Below are positions 1 through 8,576 of a stretch of 42,883 nt of DNA, in pieces; positions within the stretch are counted from its first letter, which is position 1; each line of letters begins with the position of its first letter. Under the pieces are notes generated by a model. The model did no database searches. It saw only the letters and a program-made list of their open reading frames with translations, and had not been told where the DNA came from. The stretch is from Desulfobacteraceae bacterium (GTDB lineage: Bacteria; Desulfobacterota; Desulfobacteria; Desulfobacterales; Desulfosalsimonadaceae). The translations under genes were made by a program, and so were the position numbers. Location: NCBI GenBank assembly GCA_027858815.1, contig JAQIBZ010000088.1, forward strand, positions 1 to 42,883. Direction: 5' to 3'.

Positions 1-1
1 A

Positions 2-556
2 TTGTCGGTGTTATTAAGTTCTTTTGTATATGCTGATACTAAAGGGGATATTGACGGAGACGACAAGGTAGGGCTTGCAGAGGCTGTCAATGCCCTACAG
101 GTTGCCTCTGGTCTTGCGGACCAGGTCCGTTCCCGGTGGTGCGATCAGGGCGATGGTACAGTCAAAGATAGGGCAACTGGTTTGGTGTGGCTTCAAAAGG
201 CTGATTGGGGCGGAACAATGACATACGATGAAGCACGCAATCAAGCAGGTATGTTATGTGAAGGCTCAGAAGGCGCAAATTTAAGTGATGGATCAGCCGA
301 AGGAGACTGGCGGATGCCTACAGGACCTGAGTTATATTCGTTAGCAAATGGAATCGACGCCTTCTATTGTGCACATTACTGGGTAGTAAGTGAGTTATGG
401 CAGGTTGCCGGTGAGAGTTGTAAGCTGTATTGGTCTAGCTCCACTGTCCTCGATGAGGCTGGTTGTCAGTGGGGCATGTATTTGCAGCCCGATCTGATGT
501 TTTCACTGGACAGGTCGAGCTCGTATTGGTTGTTGCCTGTGCGCTCGGATAATTGA
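2..556 (+). CDS. DUF1566 (Lcl C-terminal) domain protein with dockerin-like calcium motif, 5' partial
   Basis: The reading frame is open to the left edge, so the start and most of a signal peptide (the remaining residues end in VYADT) lie outside the window. After the probable cleavage site comes an acidic segment of the type DIDGDDKVGL-x-EAVNALQ, a dockerin/EF-hand-like motif seen in many exported Desulfobacterales proteins. The rest fits the DUF1566/Lcl C-terminal fold: DxATGLVW near the start, WRMPTGPEL in the middle, YWSSST, and a C-terminal LPVRSDN. It is probably exported or surface located with a lectin-like role, but no substrate can be named. Family assignment is fairly secure; function is unknown. 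Confidence 0.8.
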   Translation: MSVLLSSFVYADTKGDIDGDDKVGLAEAVNALQVASGLADQVRSRWCDQGDGTVKDRATGLVWLQKADWGGTMTYDEARNQAGMLCEGSEGANLSDGSAEGDWRMPTGPELYSLANGIDAFYCAHYWVVSELWQVAGESCKLYWSSSTVLDEAGCQWGMYLQPDLMFSLDRSSSYWLLPVRSDN

Positions 557-682
557 TTGTTTAGTTCCAGAACGAAAACCTCGATTTTTATTTTTTTCTG
601 AAAAAAAATTTTGTAAAATCTGCTGCCAAACAAAAAAAATTCTAAAAATTTGATCCTATATCGCACCTTGCTATTTAAAATA

Positions 683-955
683 TTAAAAATATCTATAAAT
701 TGTTACGATTGCCTTTTTTCCGAGCGCACTTATCCTGGCTTCAGCCTCTATACCGCTTTGATTATGCCCCTTTTTTATTTCTTTTTCCTGGATCATGTGG
801 CCTATAATCTGAATATTACGCGCCACCACGGCCAGCGCCACATACCGCTTTAATCCATGTATTGCATGATCCGGGCAGCGATCCAGACCGTGATTATTTA
901 ATGCACTGATCGAGGACTCTATTGCTGAATGTTTGCACTTGGCAGCCTTAAACAC
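683..955 (-). pseudogene. Transposase C-terminal remnant
   Basis: The leftward frame contains KCKHSAIESSISALNNHGLD followed by RCPDHAIHGLKRYVALAVVA. This is the C-terminal signature of a DDE transposase family common in Proteobacteria (conserved HGLDRCPDHG-x-x-GF-x-RYVALAV). Only about 70-90 residues remain, and the catalytic core and N terminus are absent. The frame upstream of residue V (base 955) no longer resembles the family and runs into the caspase-like remnant on the other strand, so the insertion or deletion junction lies near 955-972. It is not functional. The exact IS family was not determined. Confidence 0.65.
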
Positions 956-971
956 CTCTGGATTTTCGATT

Positions 972-1193
972 TCTGGCACATTGACAGAAGTGCCTGACCG
1001 AAGCGTTTTTGTCGAATACTTCATAAAACGACTGACGGAAAACAATGAGAAATATCTTTCGTCAGAACAATTGTTTGTAAAATTTAAAACCGCCGTAATT
1101 AATAATAGCCCGATGAGGCAGTTCCTGCAATTTGGCGAAATTCGTGAAGCAGACGATGGAGGAGGAGACTTTATTTTTATACATAAATCATAA
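972..1193 (+). pseudogene. Caspase-like (peptidase C14) C-terminal remnant
   Basis: The frame reads SGTLTEVPDRSVF, then a helix-rich stretch, and ends GGGDFIFIHKS. This matches the end of the p20-type caspase domain of bacterial metacaspases, in which SVFA-x-x-L-x-x-L is followed by an EN-x-x-YLSSEQLF helix and a closing GEAGGDFxFVP strand. The catalytic His and Cys would lie upstream and are missing, because the sequence to the left is transposase remnant on the opposite strand. It is best read as the tail of a caspase gene cut by a transposition event. The assignment rests on motif resemblance only. Confidence 0.5.
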
Positions 1194-1832
1194 ACTTACA
1201 TGAACCTTCGACCGTAACTTCATTTAATCGTTGGTATAGCAATCGAACAACTTGGTTGCAGAAATGACGGATTAAAAACATGGGGTCTGTTTTATATTGT
1301 TCACCTGGGGGTAAATGAAGCATAGAATGTTTGAAGGCTACCCTGCCTATTGAGCGACGTTTAATAGCGGTATCAATTTAGGCTGGTGTAAGACAACATC
1401 ATCTTGGATGGTTTAAAATATCAAATTGTTATTACTGTATCAATTAATTTCCCATTCTTCTTAAAACACACTCAAGGGAAAACAAGAAGTTTTCGGAGTT
1501 TAGCTTTATTATTCCAAAAATGTAAAACCGTTTTTTGGTGAATAATTTTATGTGCTGCTGCTATTTACGTTTTAAAACGACAGTATTGCAGTAATTTCCA
1601 GGGGTGTATCTTGTCGATAATATACGTAACGATTCCTGTTTCCCGGGACATACAAGATATAGATTTTTTAAAAAGATTCAGATGTTATTGTTGCGTGCAA
1701 TGAGTGCTGGATTATAAAGGAGAGTTATACTGGTGAATATGGTTTGTTTTTTACGATTAATTTAGCTGGCTGCTGAAGGCAAGTAAAACGATTCGGCCGT
1801 AAACTCGAATAATTGATTTTGTCCGAAGAATA
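1194..1832. other. Intergenic region with decayed DNA
   Basis: No intact gene is visible. On the minus strand, 1177-1377 is open for 66 codons (containing HLPPGEQYKTDP) and looks coding-like, but I do not recognise it and it lacks a convincing start. One copy of dispersed repeat family 1 sits at 1574-1631. The rest is AT-rich without further recognisable content. Confidence 0.4.
1574..1631 (+). repeat. Dispersed repeat family 1, copy A
   Basis: The core begins AAAACGACAGTATTGCA and ends GATAA-TATACGTAACG. The same roughly 58-bp pattern occurs at 2776-2835, 18530-18587 and, inverted, at 28142-28194. Similarity to the 28.1-kb copy continues past the core into a shared CATACAAGATAT segment near 1649-1660. 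Confidence 0.7.
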
Positions 1833-2585
1833 TTATTCATACCTTTTACCTTGATGCTGCAGCCAACCAGCCACATGAGATCCACTTGGATCTCGATGTG
1901 TCCAATGTATAACACCACCTTTATTATTCCATTCATATTCACCGTAAAACTGAACAGAATCACCTTCTCGAAGAGAGCCAATTCTATGAGCAAGATCTAT
2001 ATTGTGTGCCATTAAGAGTGTTTGTCCAGAGGACAACTTAATGATGAATTTTTGATGTCGGCTGCCAATGTTGTCGTCAGGCAAAAGCTTCATGACAATA
2101 CCTTGGCCAGAAACCTGTAGATTACTTTCATGGTTTGAAAATGCATTGGCTATAATTGCATCGGATTTAATAGAGCTTTTATCTGATATTGAACTCTGAC
2201 TTTCATTAATTCCAGGTCCGGAAGATATCGCGTTATTAATACTCCCAGATTGAAAAAGAAGGAAGGCGACTCCAAGCAGACAACTTAACAACAATAAAAT
2301 TAAGACATAATTTAATGAATTTTTTTTCGGTGGTGGAGTCTGGCTAATCATAGAAGTCGCACGCAAACTTGATTTATTGCCTACCCCTTCAATGACAACG
2401 GCTTTTGCTTTTAATCGATTCTGAGAATCATGCATGGAATCATAAAGGACAATGTCCCCAATTTTGGGCCTTCTGCCACATGTCTTCACACTCGAAATAT
2501 GAAAAAACAGTTTTCCCGTCCCGTCATCTGGAAGGATGAACCCAAACCCACGATTATCTTTCCACTGGCTGATTTTCCCTCTCAT
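1833..2585 (-). CDS. Membrane-anchored cold-shock-domain protein with C-terminal DUF3465
   Basis: A 250-aa protein. Residues 1-67 form a cold-shock/S1-like nucleic-acid-binding domain, with RNP1-like DNRGFGFILPDD and an RNP2-like KLFFHISS. Residues about 92-112 are one transmembrane helix rich in L, I and V. Residues about 155-250 match DUF3465, with GSRHQKFI, LLMAHNIDLA, GDSVQFYGEYEW and GGVIHWTHRDP, a probable small beta-barrel on the other side of the membrane. The start is supported by GGAGA just upstream. Fusions of a cold-shock domain to a membrane segment and DUF3465 are known in Proteobacteria, but the role is not established. The gene stands alone, flanked by two copies of dispersed repeat family 1. 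Confidence 0.88.
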   Translation of the reverse strand: MRGKISQWKDNRGFGFILPDDGTGKLFFHISSVKTCGRRPKIGDIVLYDSMHDSQNRLKAKAVVIEGVGNKSSLRATSMISQTPPPKKNSLNYVLILLLLSCLLGVAFLLFQSGSINNAISSGPGINESQSSISDKSSIKSDAIIANAFSNHESNLQVSGQGIVMKLLPDDNIGSRHQKFIIKLSSGQTLLMAHNIDLAHRIGSLREGDSVQFYGEYEWNNKGGVIHWTHRDPSGSHVAGWLQHQGKRYE

Positions 2586-3026
2586 GAATCTCCGGTTGTT
2601 TTTTTTGTGAGTCTCTTAGATATTATATAGAATTCCTACTTTATATCCCACCTCTGATAAATTTTCTATACTCCACTTTTTACTAAAAAACAAAGCTATT
2701 GAATACTGAAAATTTCAGATTGCCAGAATCATTAAAATTAATATGCAATTTGCTGGACTATTGTAGATACTTGCTAAAACCGTCACTATTGTGAAATTTT
2801 TCAGGAGTGCACCTTGTCGATAACTTTACGTAACGTTGCTTGTTTTTTCGATTTAGAAAATAATCTATATATTGTGGTTGTCAAACTATACAAAAAAAAT
2901 CGAATAGATAGTGAACTTTGCAAAAAAAAATGTAATTGCAAATTTTTACTTGCTGAGAAATTCACCGGCCCAAGCGTTTTAAAAGTGATAAATCTTGTTC
3001 GAAGCTCGATGCTGAGCATTCGATGT
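2586..3026. other. Intergenic region with repeat copy B
   Basis: AT-rich spacer between the cold-shock protein and the sigma-54 activator. It contains dispersed repeat family 1 copy B at 2776-2835. Short open frames on both strands (72 and 91 codons) start inside or next to the repeat, have poor composition and resemble nothing, so no gene is called. Confidence 0.5.
2776..2835 (+). repeat. Dispersed repeat family 1, copy B
   Basis: Diverged copy that keeps TGTCGATAACTTTACGTAACG at its right end, nearly identical to the copy at 18530-18587. The left half (AAAACCGTCACTATTGTG) is more degenerate. Confidence 0.7.
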
Positions 3027-4445
3027 TCATTCCATTATACCTTCCCCATCCAAGGGAATATCCCATTTTTTCATGTATTTCCAGATTGAGACGCGGCTGA
3101 GTCCTAACCAACGTCCGGCTTCAGCTTTATTCCAGGCACAGCTTTTCAGAGCAGCAGTCAATTCAGTCTTTGTCAGTTTAGTTCTTTTTTTTATTTCAGT
3201 CTTATTTGTCGTCTGATCAGGAGCAGGAGCCTCCTTCATCTGAAGAATCTCTATCGGAAGATCAGCTAATTCTATCTGACTGCCGTGGCAGACAACAAAG
3301 GCATGTTCGATTGCGTTTTTCAATTCCCTGACATTTCCCGGCCATGCATAGGCCATTAGTATCTTCAACGTTTCACCGGAAGCACCGGATATCTGTTTAC
3401 CTGTTTTAGTGTTAAATAACTGAATAAAATGTTTGGTCAATATAGGGATATCTTCCTTTCTGTTTCTGAGCGGTGGCAGGTGAATCGGATATACTTTAAG
3501 GCGATAATAAAGGTCTTCGCGGAAAAGACCTTCACGAACCAGAGAAAACAGGTCTTTATTGGTCGCCGTGATAACCCGGAAATCCGTTTCACGTTTAAGG
3601 GATTCGCCGACACGTTCGATTTGTCGCTCCTGAATCGTGCGAAGCAGTTTGAGCTGAATAAATGGGCTGATTTCACCGATTTCATCTAAAAAAACGGTTC
3701 CGCCGTCCGCCTCTTCAAATCGTCCTTTTCGGTCTTTATGTGCGCCGGTAAACGCCCCTTTAATGTGGCCGAAGAGTTCGCTCTCAAGTAATGACTCGGA
3801 AAGCGCGCTGCAGTTAACGGTTACGAGTGGGCCATCTGCGCGGTCGCTATTATAATGATTATCACCGGCCACAAGTTCTTTTCCGGTGCCGCTTTCAACC
3901 TGAATTAAAATAGTCGTATCACTTTTTCCCGCAGCAGTGATTGCCCGATAGACGCCACGCATGGTTCGGCTTTTGCCGATGATATTAGAGAACTGGTGCG
4001 TCTCAGCGAGTTTTAATCCGGCTTCTTTTGTTTTTTCCTGGGCTTCGATAAGTTCCGTCAAATCCGTAATGGTTTCAACAACACCTACCACCACATCGTT
4101 ATTGTTTTTGACAACACAGGCATTTTTTAAAACCGTAATCATTTGGCCGTTTTTGTGAACAAGTTTACATTCTTTTGAATTTACACGACCTTTTTCAAAT
4201 ATTTTGCATTGATGGACATTTTCGGGGCAAGTGCTTTTATAACATTGGTTAAATTGAATCATGCTGCATGTTTTGCCGATGGCTTCATGAGCATCATAAC
4301 CGGTTATTTTTTTCATGGCTGGATTCCAGGAAGTAATCGTACCATCCGGATCCAGAGTAAAGACGCCTTCTGCCATTGAATCCAGCAGCAGAGTGGCAAA
4401 TTGGTTGTTCCAGGTCGGTGGTTTAAAAGAATTCAAATTTCTCAT
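3027..4445 (-). CDS. PAS-domain sigma-54-dependent transcriptional activator
   Basis: A 472-aa enhancer-binding protein. Residues about 12-125 form a PAS domain ([24 protein letters not shown]) carrying a Cys-rich insert (residues about 62-92, with [13 protein letters not shown]) that could bind a metal or sense redox. Residues about 150-375 are the AAA+ domain: the GAFTGA loop that contacts sigma-54, Walker B TVFLDEIG, and the arginine-finger region [11 protein letters not shown] Fis-type helix-turn-helix ends the protein. The Walker A is VESGTGKE: the usual first Gly is Val183, one base away from GGT, and the following positions (VAGDNHYN) also depart from the usual VARAIHYN. ATP binding may be weakened. 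It is divergent from the cytochrome gene at 4790, the likely target. Confidence 0.92.
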   Translation of the reverse strand: MRNLNSFKPPTWNNQFATLLLDSMAEGVFTLDPDGTITSWNPAMKKITGYDAHEAIGKTCSMIQFNQCYKSTCPENVHQCKIFEKGRVNSKECKLVHKNGQMITVLKNACVVKNNNDVVVGVVETITDLTELIEAQEKTKEAGLKLAETHQFSNIIGKSRTMRGVYRAITAAGKSDTTILIQVESGTGKELVAGDNHYNSDRADGPLVTVNCSALSESLLESELFGHIKGAFTGAHKDRKGRFEEADGGTVFLDEIGEISPFIQLKLLRTIQERQIERVGESLKRETDFRVITATNKDLFSLVREGLFREDLYYRLKVYPIHLPPLRNRKEDIPILTKHFIQLFNTKTGKQISGASGETLKILMAYAWPGNVRELKNAIEHAFVVCHGSQIELADLPIEILQMKEAPAPDQTTNKTEIKKRTKLTKTELTAALKSCAWNKAEAGRWLGLSRVSIWKYMKKWDIPLDGEGIME

Positions 4446-4789
4446 GCTTTCAAATTATCAGTTCAGTTAATAAAAAGTGTTAATTAATATAATATTAACG
4501 TTAATGTGTCAATAGGTTAACACAAACTATTTTTAAAACCTATTCATTATAATATCTAAAATGAACATCTGATATCATATAATAGTTTGTAAAGATATTG
4601 TAAATTAATGATATAAAACGATTTTAAGGCATATTTAACGGCTCTGTGTATTCCTGTTCTCGTTTTCTCTTTATTCGGCACGATAATTGAATAATATTGA
4701 ATGCCGGTGTGTCTCCGGCATTAACGCTAAAATACTTTGATTGATCTTTTAACTCATGAAAAATAAAAAATATGCAGGGATTTTAACAT
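4446..4789. promoter_or_regulatory. Divergent regulatory region between activator and cytochrome gene
   Basis: AT-rich 344-bp spacer. A candidate activator site is an inverted repeat GTGT-CAATAGGTTA-ACAC near 4504-4521. A hairpin with stem AATGCCGG/CCGGCATT lies at 4700-4722, just where a transcript from the candidate sigma-54 promoter would start. A ribosome-binding AGGGA is at 4776-4780. These are pattern matches only. Confidence 0.4.
4675..4691 (+). promoter_or_regulatory. Candidate sigma-54 (-24/-12) promoter
   Basis: TCGGCACG-ATAA-TTGAA resembles the sigma-54 consensus TGGCACG-N4-TTGCA. Spacing is correct, the -24 half is strong and the -12 half has one mismatch at a conserved base. It points at the cytochrome gene, whose start is about 100 bp downstream, and sits beside a divergent sigma-54 activator, which makes it more credible than the sequence alone. 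Confidence 0.4.
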
Positions 4790-6190
4790 ATGGTTCGTTT
4801 GATATCAGTGAAATATAATTTTTTGATTGTATGCTTAATACTTTTGGTAATCATTGTCTCGTCCGGTGCTGAGGGTAAGATTGCTTTTCATGAAAAGGGT
4901 CAGCAGCTGAGAATTGTTTTCAGTGGCAACCTTATGGGAAATATAGAGCCGTGCGGCTGAAGTGAAAATCAGGCGGGGGGGCTTTCCCGCCAGAAAACCT
5001 TGATTGATCGGTTGAAAACTGAATCCGGCAATGAGTCAACACTGCTTATCAATGCGGGTAATAATTTTGATATTACGTCTCACGATATTCACATTGCGCC
5101 TTCATATATTGCCAGAGCACTGGAACTCAAAGGAACGGAAGTGATAGCACCCGGCGTTCAGGAAATTACATACGGATCCGAAAAATTCCATAAGTTGATA
5201 GATCAGACGTCTGTCCGGGTTGTGTCCGCCAATGTGCCGAGTTTTATGCCGTATGTTATTTTATCAAAAAACAGGGGCAAAACAAACGTTTTAGTGACTT
5301 CCGTGGTAGATCCGGAATTGCTTTCAAGTACCGTACGAATGGAAAATAAGATTACAGATCCGGTATTGGCACTTCGTAGGATTCAGCAACAGGTTTCCCA
5401 TGATCTTTTTGTCGTTGTCATACATGCCGGTTCTGAAAAGTTATTATCTGTTATTGAAAATTGTCCGGGGATTGATCTGGTCATTGACGCGATATCCCGT
5501 GATGTTGAACAGAAAAATGAACACAAATGTTCCCCGCCGGTTGTTTCAAACAACGAAAACGGAATGTTCGTGGCTTATGTAGATTATGATAGTGAAAATT
5601 CAGCTGGTTCTTATTTTTTAAAACCGGTAAAATTAAGAGCAGTCGTGGGAAAAATCGTTGAAGATCCCGTAATCTCGAACCTTGTAAAAGAGTATGAACA
5701 AAAACGTCAAGCCGGGTTTCAGGATTTATCCGAGGAGTCGATGTTTTCGGCGTCACTTTTTGAAGGTCCTTCTCAATATTTGGGAAGCCGGTCATGTAAT
5801 CTGTGCCATGCTGAGATTAATGAGAGGTGGGCAAACAGTCGCCATGCAAATGCAATGGACAGCCTGGTAAGAAAATCTAAGCACAAGGATCCGGATTGCC
5901 TGTCTTGTCACGTCACTGGTATGGCAGATAACGCTTCGGCATCTGAATTTTTAAGGTTAAATAAAAATCATCCGATGGCAGGTGTCCAATGTGAGGCATG
6001 TCATGGACCGGGTGCTGATCATTCACAGAATCCCTCAGATATTGCCATGCTATCGGTTAATGAAAAAACATGTATACGTTGTCATACAAGTTATACAGAC
6101 CCTGATTTTAATTACAGTCATGAGATCTCTATTGTACATAACGATTGCTTTAAAGATCAATTGATTCAGAAATTTAAATCGTTTTTTTGA
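4790..6190 (+). CDS. Tetrahaem cytochrome c554-like/metallophosphatase-like protein, candidate selenoprotein (Sec at codon 57)
   Basis: Reading from ATG 4790 (AGGGA 9 bp upstream) gives an N-terminal membrane segment (residues 10-26), then FSGNLMGNIEPCG followed by TGA at 4958-4960. The same frame continues with SENQAGGLSRQKTLID and runs 409 more codons. In related exported cytochrome/UshA-like proteins this motif is PCGC...GGLxRR, so the TGA replaces the second Cys. A GC-rich hairpin lies at the right distance behind it. The middle (about 60-300) looks like a degenerate metallophosphatase fold. The C-terminal part has four CxxCH haem sites at residues 336, 370, 401 and 428, in a cytochrome c554-type arrangement. 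Full length is 466 aa. It probably acts in the periplasm in electron transfer. The alternative is a nonsense mutation, which the hairpin and the exact Cys position argue against. Confidence 0.78.
4961..4991 (+). promoter_or_regulatory. Candidate bacterial SECIS hairpin
   Basis: Right after the in-frame TGA, 11 nt precede a stem GGCGGG (4972-4977) pairing with CCCGCC (4986-4991). The loop is GGGGCUUU, or shorter if G-U pairs form. The apical loop begins 17 nt past the TGA and starts with G, within the ranges described for bacterial SECIS elements (about 16-37 nt, G in the first two loop positions). Confidence 0.65.
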
Positions 6191-6200
6191 TCAATTAAAT

Positions 6201-6476
6201 TCAACTTTTCATAGGGGGATTTTTCTTTTTGAAATACAGTACCAGGCTTTTCCCCAGAAGAGGAATAAGCAGTGTGTCAATGTTTCGGATGAGCCTGGGT
6301 TTTTCCATAATATCCCATGTCAGCAGCCGATGATAGAGATTCACAGGTAGTGAATCATCACGCCCCGGGCCGACCAGACATTTCAGCCACCAATAAGGTG
6401 TATGCAGGCTGTGTGCATAATGCGAGCCCTGTTTGATCAATCCTATTTTCTCAAACATTGATAGAAACAGGTACCG
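6201..6476 (-). pseudogene. SAM-dependent methyltransferase C-terminal remnant
   Basis: The frame from base 6476 down to the stop at 6201 reads RYLFLSMFEKIGLIKQG, then HTPYWWLKCLVG, YHRLLTWDIMEKPRL and LLGKSLVLYFKK. This is typical of the C-terminal end of a family of class I methyltransferases (type 11/12) found next to glycosyltransferases. The SAM-binding N-terminal half is missing, and the DNA to the right is unrelated, repeat-bearing sequence. It converges on the cytochrome gene, with 10 bp between their stops. Confidence 0.55.
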
Positions 6477-7127
6477 GGTCTTGAATTGCGGAAGAACCGG
6501 AGCCCGAATCTGAAACGGAAAGCGGCGGCAGCGACGAGCGCGAGTGGGGTCGCATCTTTAAACTTTAATTTTTCCCGGCGGGTTGTGATTGAGGGCTTAG
6601 TGAAGTTGCTTAACCACTTTTTTTATATTGGGAGAGAAATCAAATCCACAAAATGTGATTCCAGCACAAAATCACAAATTTCATAAACCCAACATAAGAG
6701 AATAATGGTTTTGGGAATTGAAGCACAAAATATGGGATGATTGATTTTTGGAAAATCCTGGAATCGCTATTGAATTCTTCGCTGGCAGGTTAGAGTTTGG
6801 TGGTGAACCTTTTGGAAAGAACGGGTTGTTCATAGACTCCGCGCTTCCCGTCGTCCCAAGCGACTGCATATATTTGATGGCTTCGTAAAAAGTCCAAATT
6901 CTTTGTTGCGTTTTATCCTTCGTTTCTTCATGGTACGCTAAGTACAAATCATTACTCAGGATTTGCGCACCTCGCCAATTTTATGATATTAGTGGAACTT
7001 TTTTCTTTGCCATGGGAATCTGACTTTTTACGAGTTTGTCATATTTGCCCTCCAGAATTTACAGCGATAATGCCCCCGATGCCTTACTCATGCCTTTCGA
7101 TCTCGGCCCCGACTAAATAAAACGTCC
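6477..7127. other. Decayed intergenic region with palindromic repeat
   Basis: No intact gene. On the plus strand near 6485-6565 a short acidic frame (EEPEPESETESGG, SDEREWGRIFKL, stop) looks like the tail of a lost coding sequence. The right part is repeat family 2 copy A (6875-7041). The 88-codon open frame at 6681-6947 is built largely from the repeat and is not considered a gene. Confidence 0.45.
6875..7041 (+). repeat. Repeat family 2 (MITE-like palindromic element), copy A
   Basis: Starts TGATGGCTTCGTAAAAAGTCC and ends GACTTTTTACGAGTTTGTCA, so the ends are inverted copies around TCGTAAAAAGTC. The interior shares the ACGCTAAGTAC-AATCAT-ACTCAG block with the copy at 25269-25420. Another copy is at 42634-42760 and a fragment at 28051-28090. 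It codes for nothing recognisable and fits a non-autonomous mobile element. Confidence 0.75.
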
Positions 7128-7607
7128 CTAACGACGGATACCGATTTGGCGGCCGATATTCCCAGGCCGCGGCAGGTCAGCATGGGTTTGAGATAGTGAT
7201 TGAATTTCGGTCTGCACAATATCAGGAAAACGGGTTGAACGCCGTTTGTTCAAATCCACGCACAACACCATCTGTTCTAATGTAGCGGCAAGATAGCCCT
7301 TGTCACCCTTTACATGCATTTCAAAATAAAGGTGCAGACGTTTCTGGTCATGATCCAATAATTGCATGTGCACATCCACCATATCCCCCAGCGTAACCTC
7401 ATTATCATAAGTGATGTGATTCTCCAGCACCACCCAGGAGATCCCGGTCGCACGCGTGACGCCTTCTCCCAGTCCCAGCGAATGTACCAGAGCCTCACCG
7501 GCCTGATCGAAAATCAGTAGATAATAGGCCACGTTCAGATGATCGTTATAATCGAGCCATTCCGGTTTGATGACAGTCGTGTGAATAATGGGGCGTAAGC
7601 TGTCCAT
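7128..7607 (-). CDS. Hotdog-fold acyl-CoA thioesterase-like protein
   Basis: A 159-aa protein of single hotdog-domain size. The 4HBT-type signature PEWLDYNDHLNVAYYL (Asp plus Asn/His near residues 19-23) and the strand ISWVVLENHITYDNEV are typical of cytosolic acyl-CoA thioesterases of the 4-hydroxybenzoyl-CoA/carnitinyl-CoA type. AAGAGATC before the ATG at 7607 supports the start. It ends the leftward run of lipid-related genes, about 170 bp below DUF1365, so it may be cotranscribed. Substrate is unknown; hydrolysis of an acyl-CoA thioester is inferred from the fold. Confidence 0.8.
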   Translation of the reverse strand: MDSLRPIIHTTVIKPEWLDYNDHLNVAYYLLIFDQAGEALVHSLGLGEGVTRATGISWVVLENHITYDNEVTLGDMVDVHMQLLDHDQKRLHLYFEMHVKGDKGYLAATLEQMVLCVDLNKRRSTRFPDIVQTEIQSLSQTHADLPRPGNIGRQIGIRR

Positions 7608-7778
7608 GATCTCTTTCCTTAAAGATATATTTTTGGGTCGAAAATGTGAGACTAAGGGTTTTTTAAGCTAAACCAAATATTTAAATCTTTTTTTGCATAG
7701 TCAGATTGTTATCGATGATAAGCAATTCTGTGAGGCAGAGCAGAGGGATAATTTTTTCCGGTTGGCCTTTTTTATATT

Positions 7779-8576
7779 TCAGGATTCTTTTTTTAAGGTT
7801 TTTCGTTTGATGGTCATCAGACTGACCGGTTCCGGTTTGTCATGATATTTTAGATGTTTTGAAAAATAGAGCCGGGCAGCCTCCATAAAAATTCGAGGTT
7901 TGGTAAGGTGCGGCACGATGGGATGCCGGAGCATCATTTTTAATAAATGAAACGATGTGAGTTCAAGCGGTTTTCCCCGCAGCCTTGCTGAAAATGCTTT
8001 TTCATTATCCCGGATCAGGTCAATGCGGATATCGATTTTATTGTCTGGTTCATTGTCCGGTGGCGGAAAAAAAAAGTCATACTCCCCTTCCAGATTGTTG
8101 AACGGTGATACGTGAAAGACTTTTTGGGTATGGTATTTCTCCATGTCACCGGTGCTTTTTGTTTTGTCCGGAATATACACATGGCGTTCGCCGAACGTAT
8201 TATTGACTTCCACCACAACGGCAACGATTTTATTTTGATCGTCAAAACAATAGTAAAAGCTGACCGGGTTGAAGATAAAGTTTAAATATCGCGCACTGGT
8301 AATTATCTGAATTGAAGAAACAGAGAGTGACGGATCTTTTTCCATTAAAATTCGAAGCAGTTTCTCTTTGATGCTTCCCGGGCGGTCATCTAAATAATCG
8401 GAATCATGAATGGATGCCGGACGCAGCCGGTTATAACCGAACAAAAACAGTTTTTGGTCAAGTTGCTGAAGTTCATCCAGATCCAGGCCATAAAAATAAA
8501 TCTGATATTTGAATTTGTGTAATATCGGCTGATAGCGTTCGTGTTCGACAAATCCTGTATATATTTTTGAATTCAT
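7779..8576 (-). CDS. DUF1365 family protein
   Basis: A 265-aa protein. The N terminus KIYTGFVEHERYQPILHKF and the later RYLNFIFNPVSFYYCFD are hallmarks of DUF1365 (the family normally opens with a GxVxHxR-x-x-P-x-x-H-x-F motif). Its ATG overlaps the stop of the upstream flavoprotein gene (ATGA), indicating translational coupling. DUF1365 genes are almost always next to an amine-oxidase-like flavoprotein and a CFA-type methylase, as here. The set is linked to membrane fatty-acid modification and light or singlet-oxygen stress in several Proteobacteria. The biochemical role of DUF1365 itself is not established. Confidence 0.9.
   Translation of the reverse strand: MNSKIYTGFVEHERYQPILHKFKYQIYFYGLDLDELQQLDQKLFLFGYNRLRPASIHDSDYLDDRPGSIKEKLLRILMEKDPSLSVSSIQIITSARYLNFIFNPVSFYYCFDDQNKIVAVVVEVNNTFGERHVYIPDKTKSTGDMEKYHTQKVFHVSPFNNLEGEYDFFFPPPDNEPDNKIDIRIDLIRDNEKAFSARLRGKPLELTSFHLLKMMLRHPIVPHLTKPRIFMEAARLYFSKHLKYHDKPEPVSLMTIKRKTLKKES

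Noticed and set aside
2801-3089. Short open frames around repeat family 1 copy B
   Set aside because: They begin within the repeat, have poor amino-acid composition and no ribosome site.
5000-6190. Cytochrome gene starting at 5000 as an independent complete CDS
   Set aside because: This start is TTG with no ribosome site and would lack the signal peptide needed for haem attachment. The upstream frame from ATG 4790 supplies both if the TGA is decoded.
6681-6947. 88-codon minus-strand frame
   Set aside because: It is made largely of repeat family 2 sequence, with no family resemblance.
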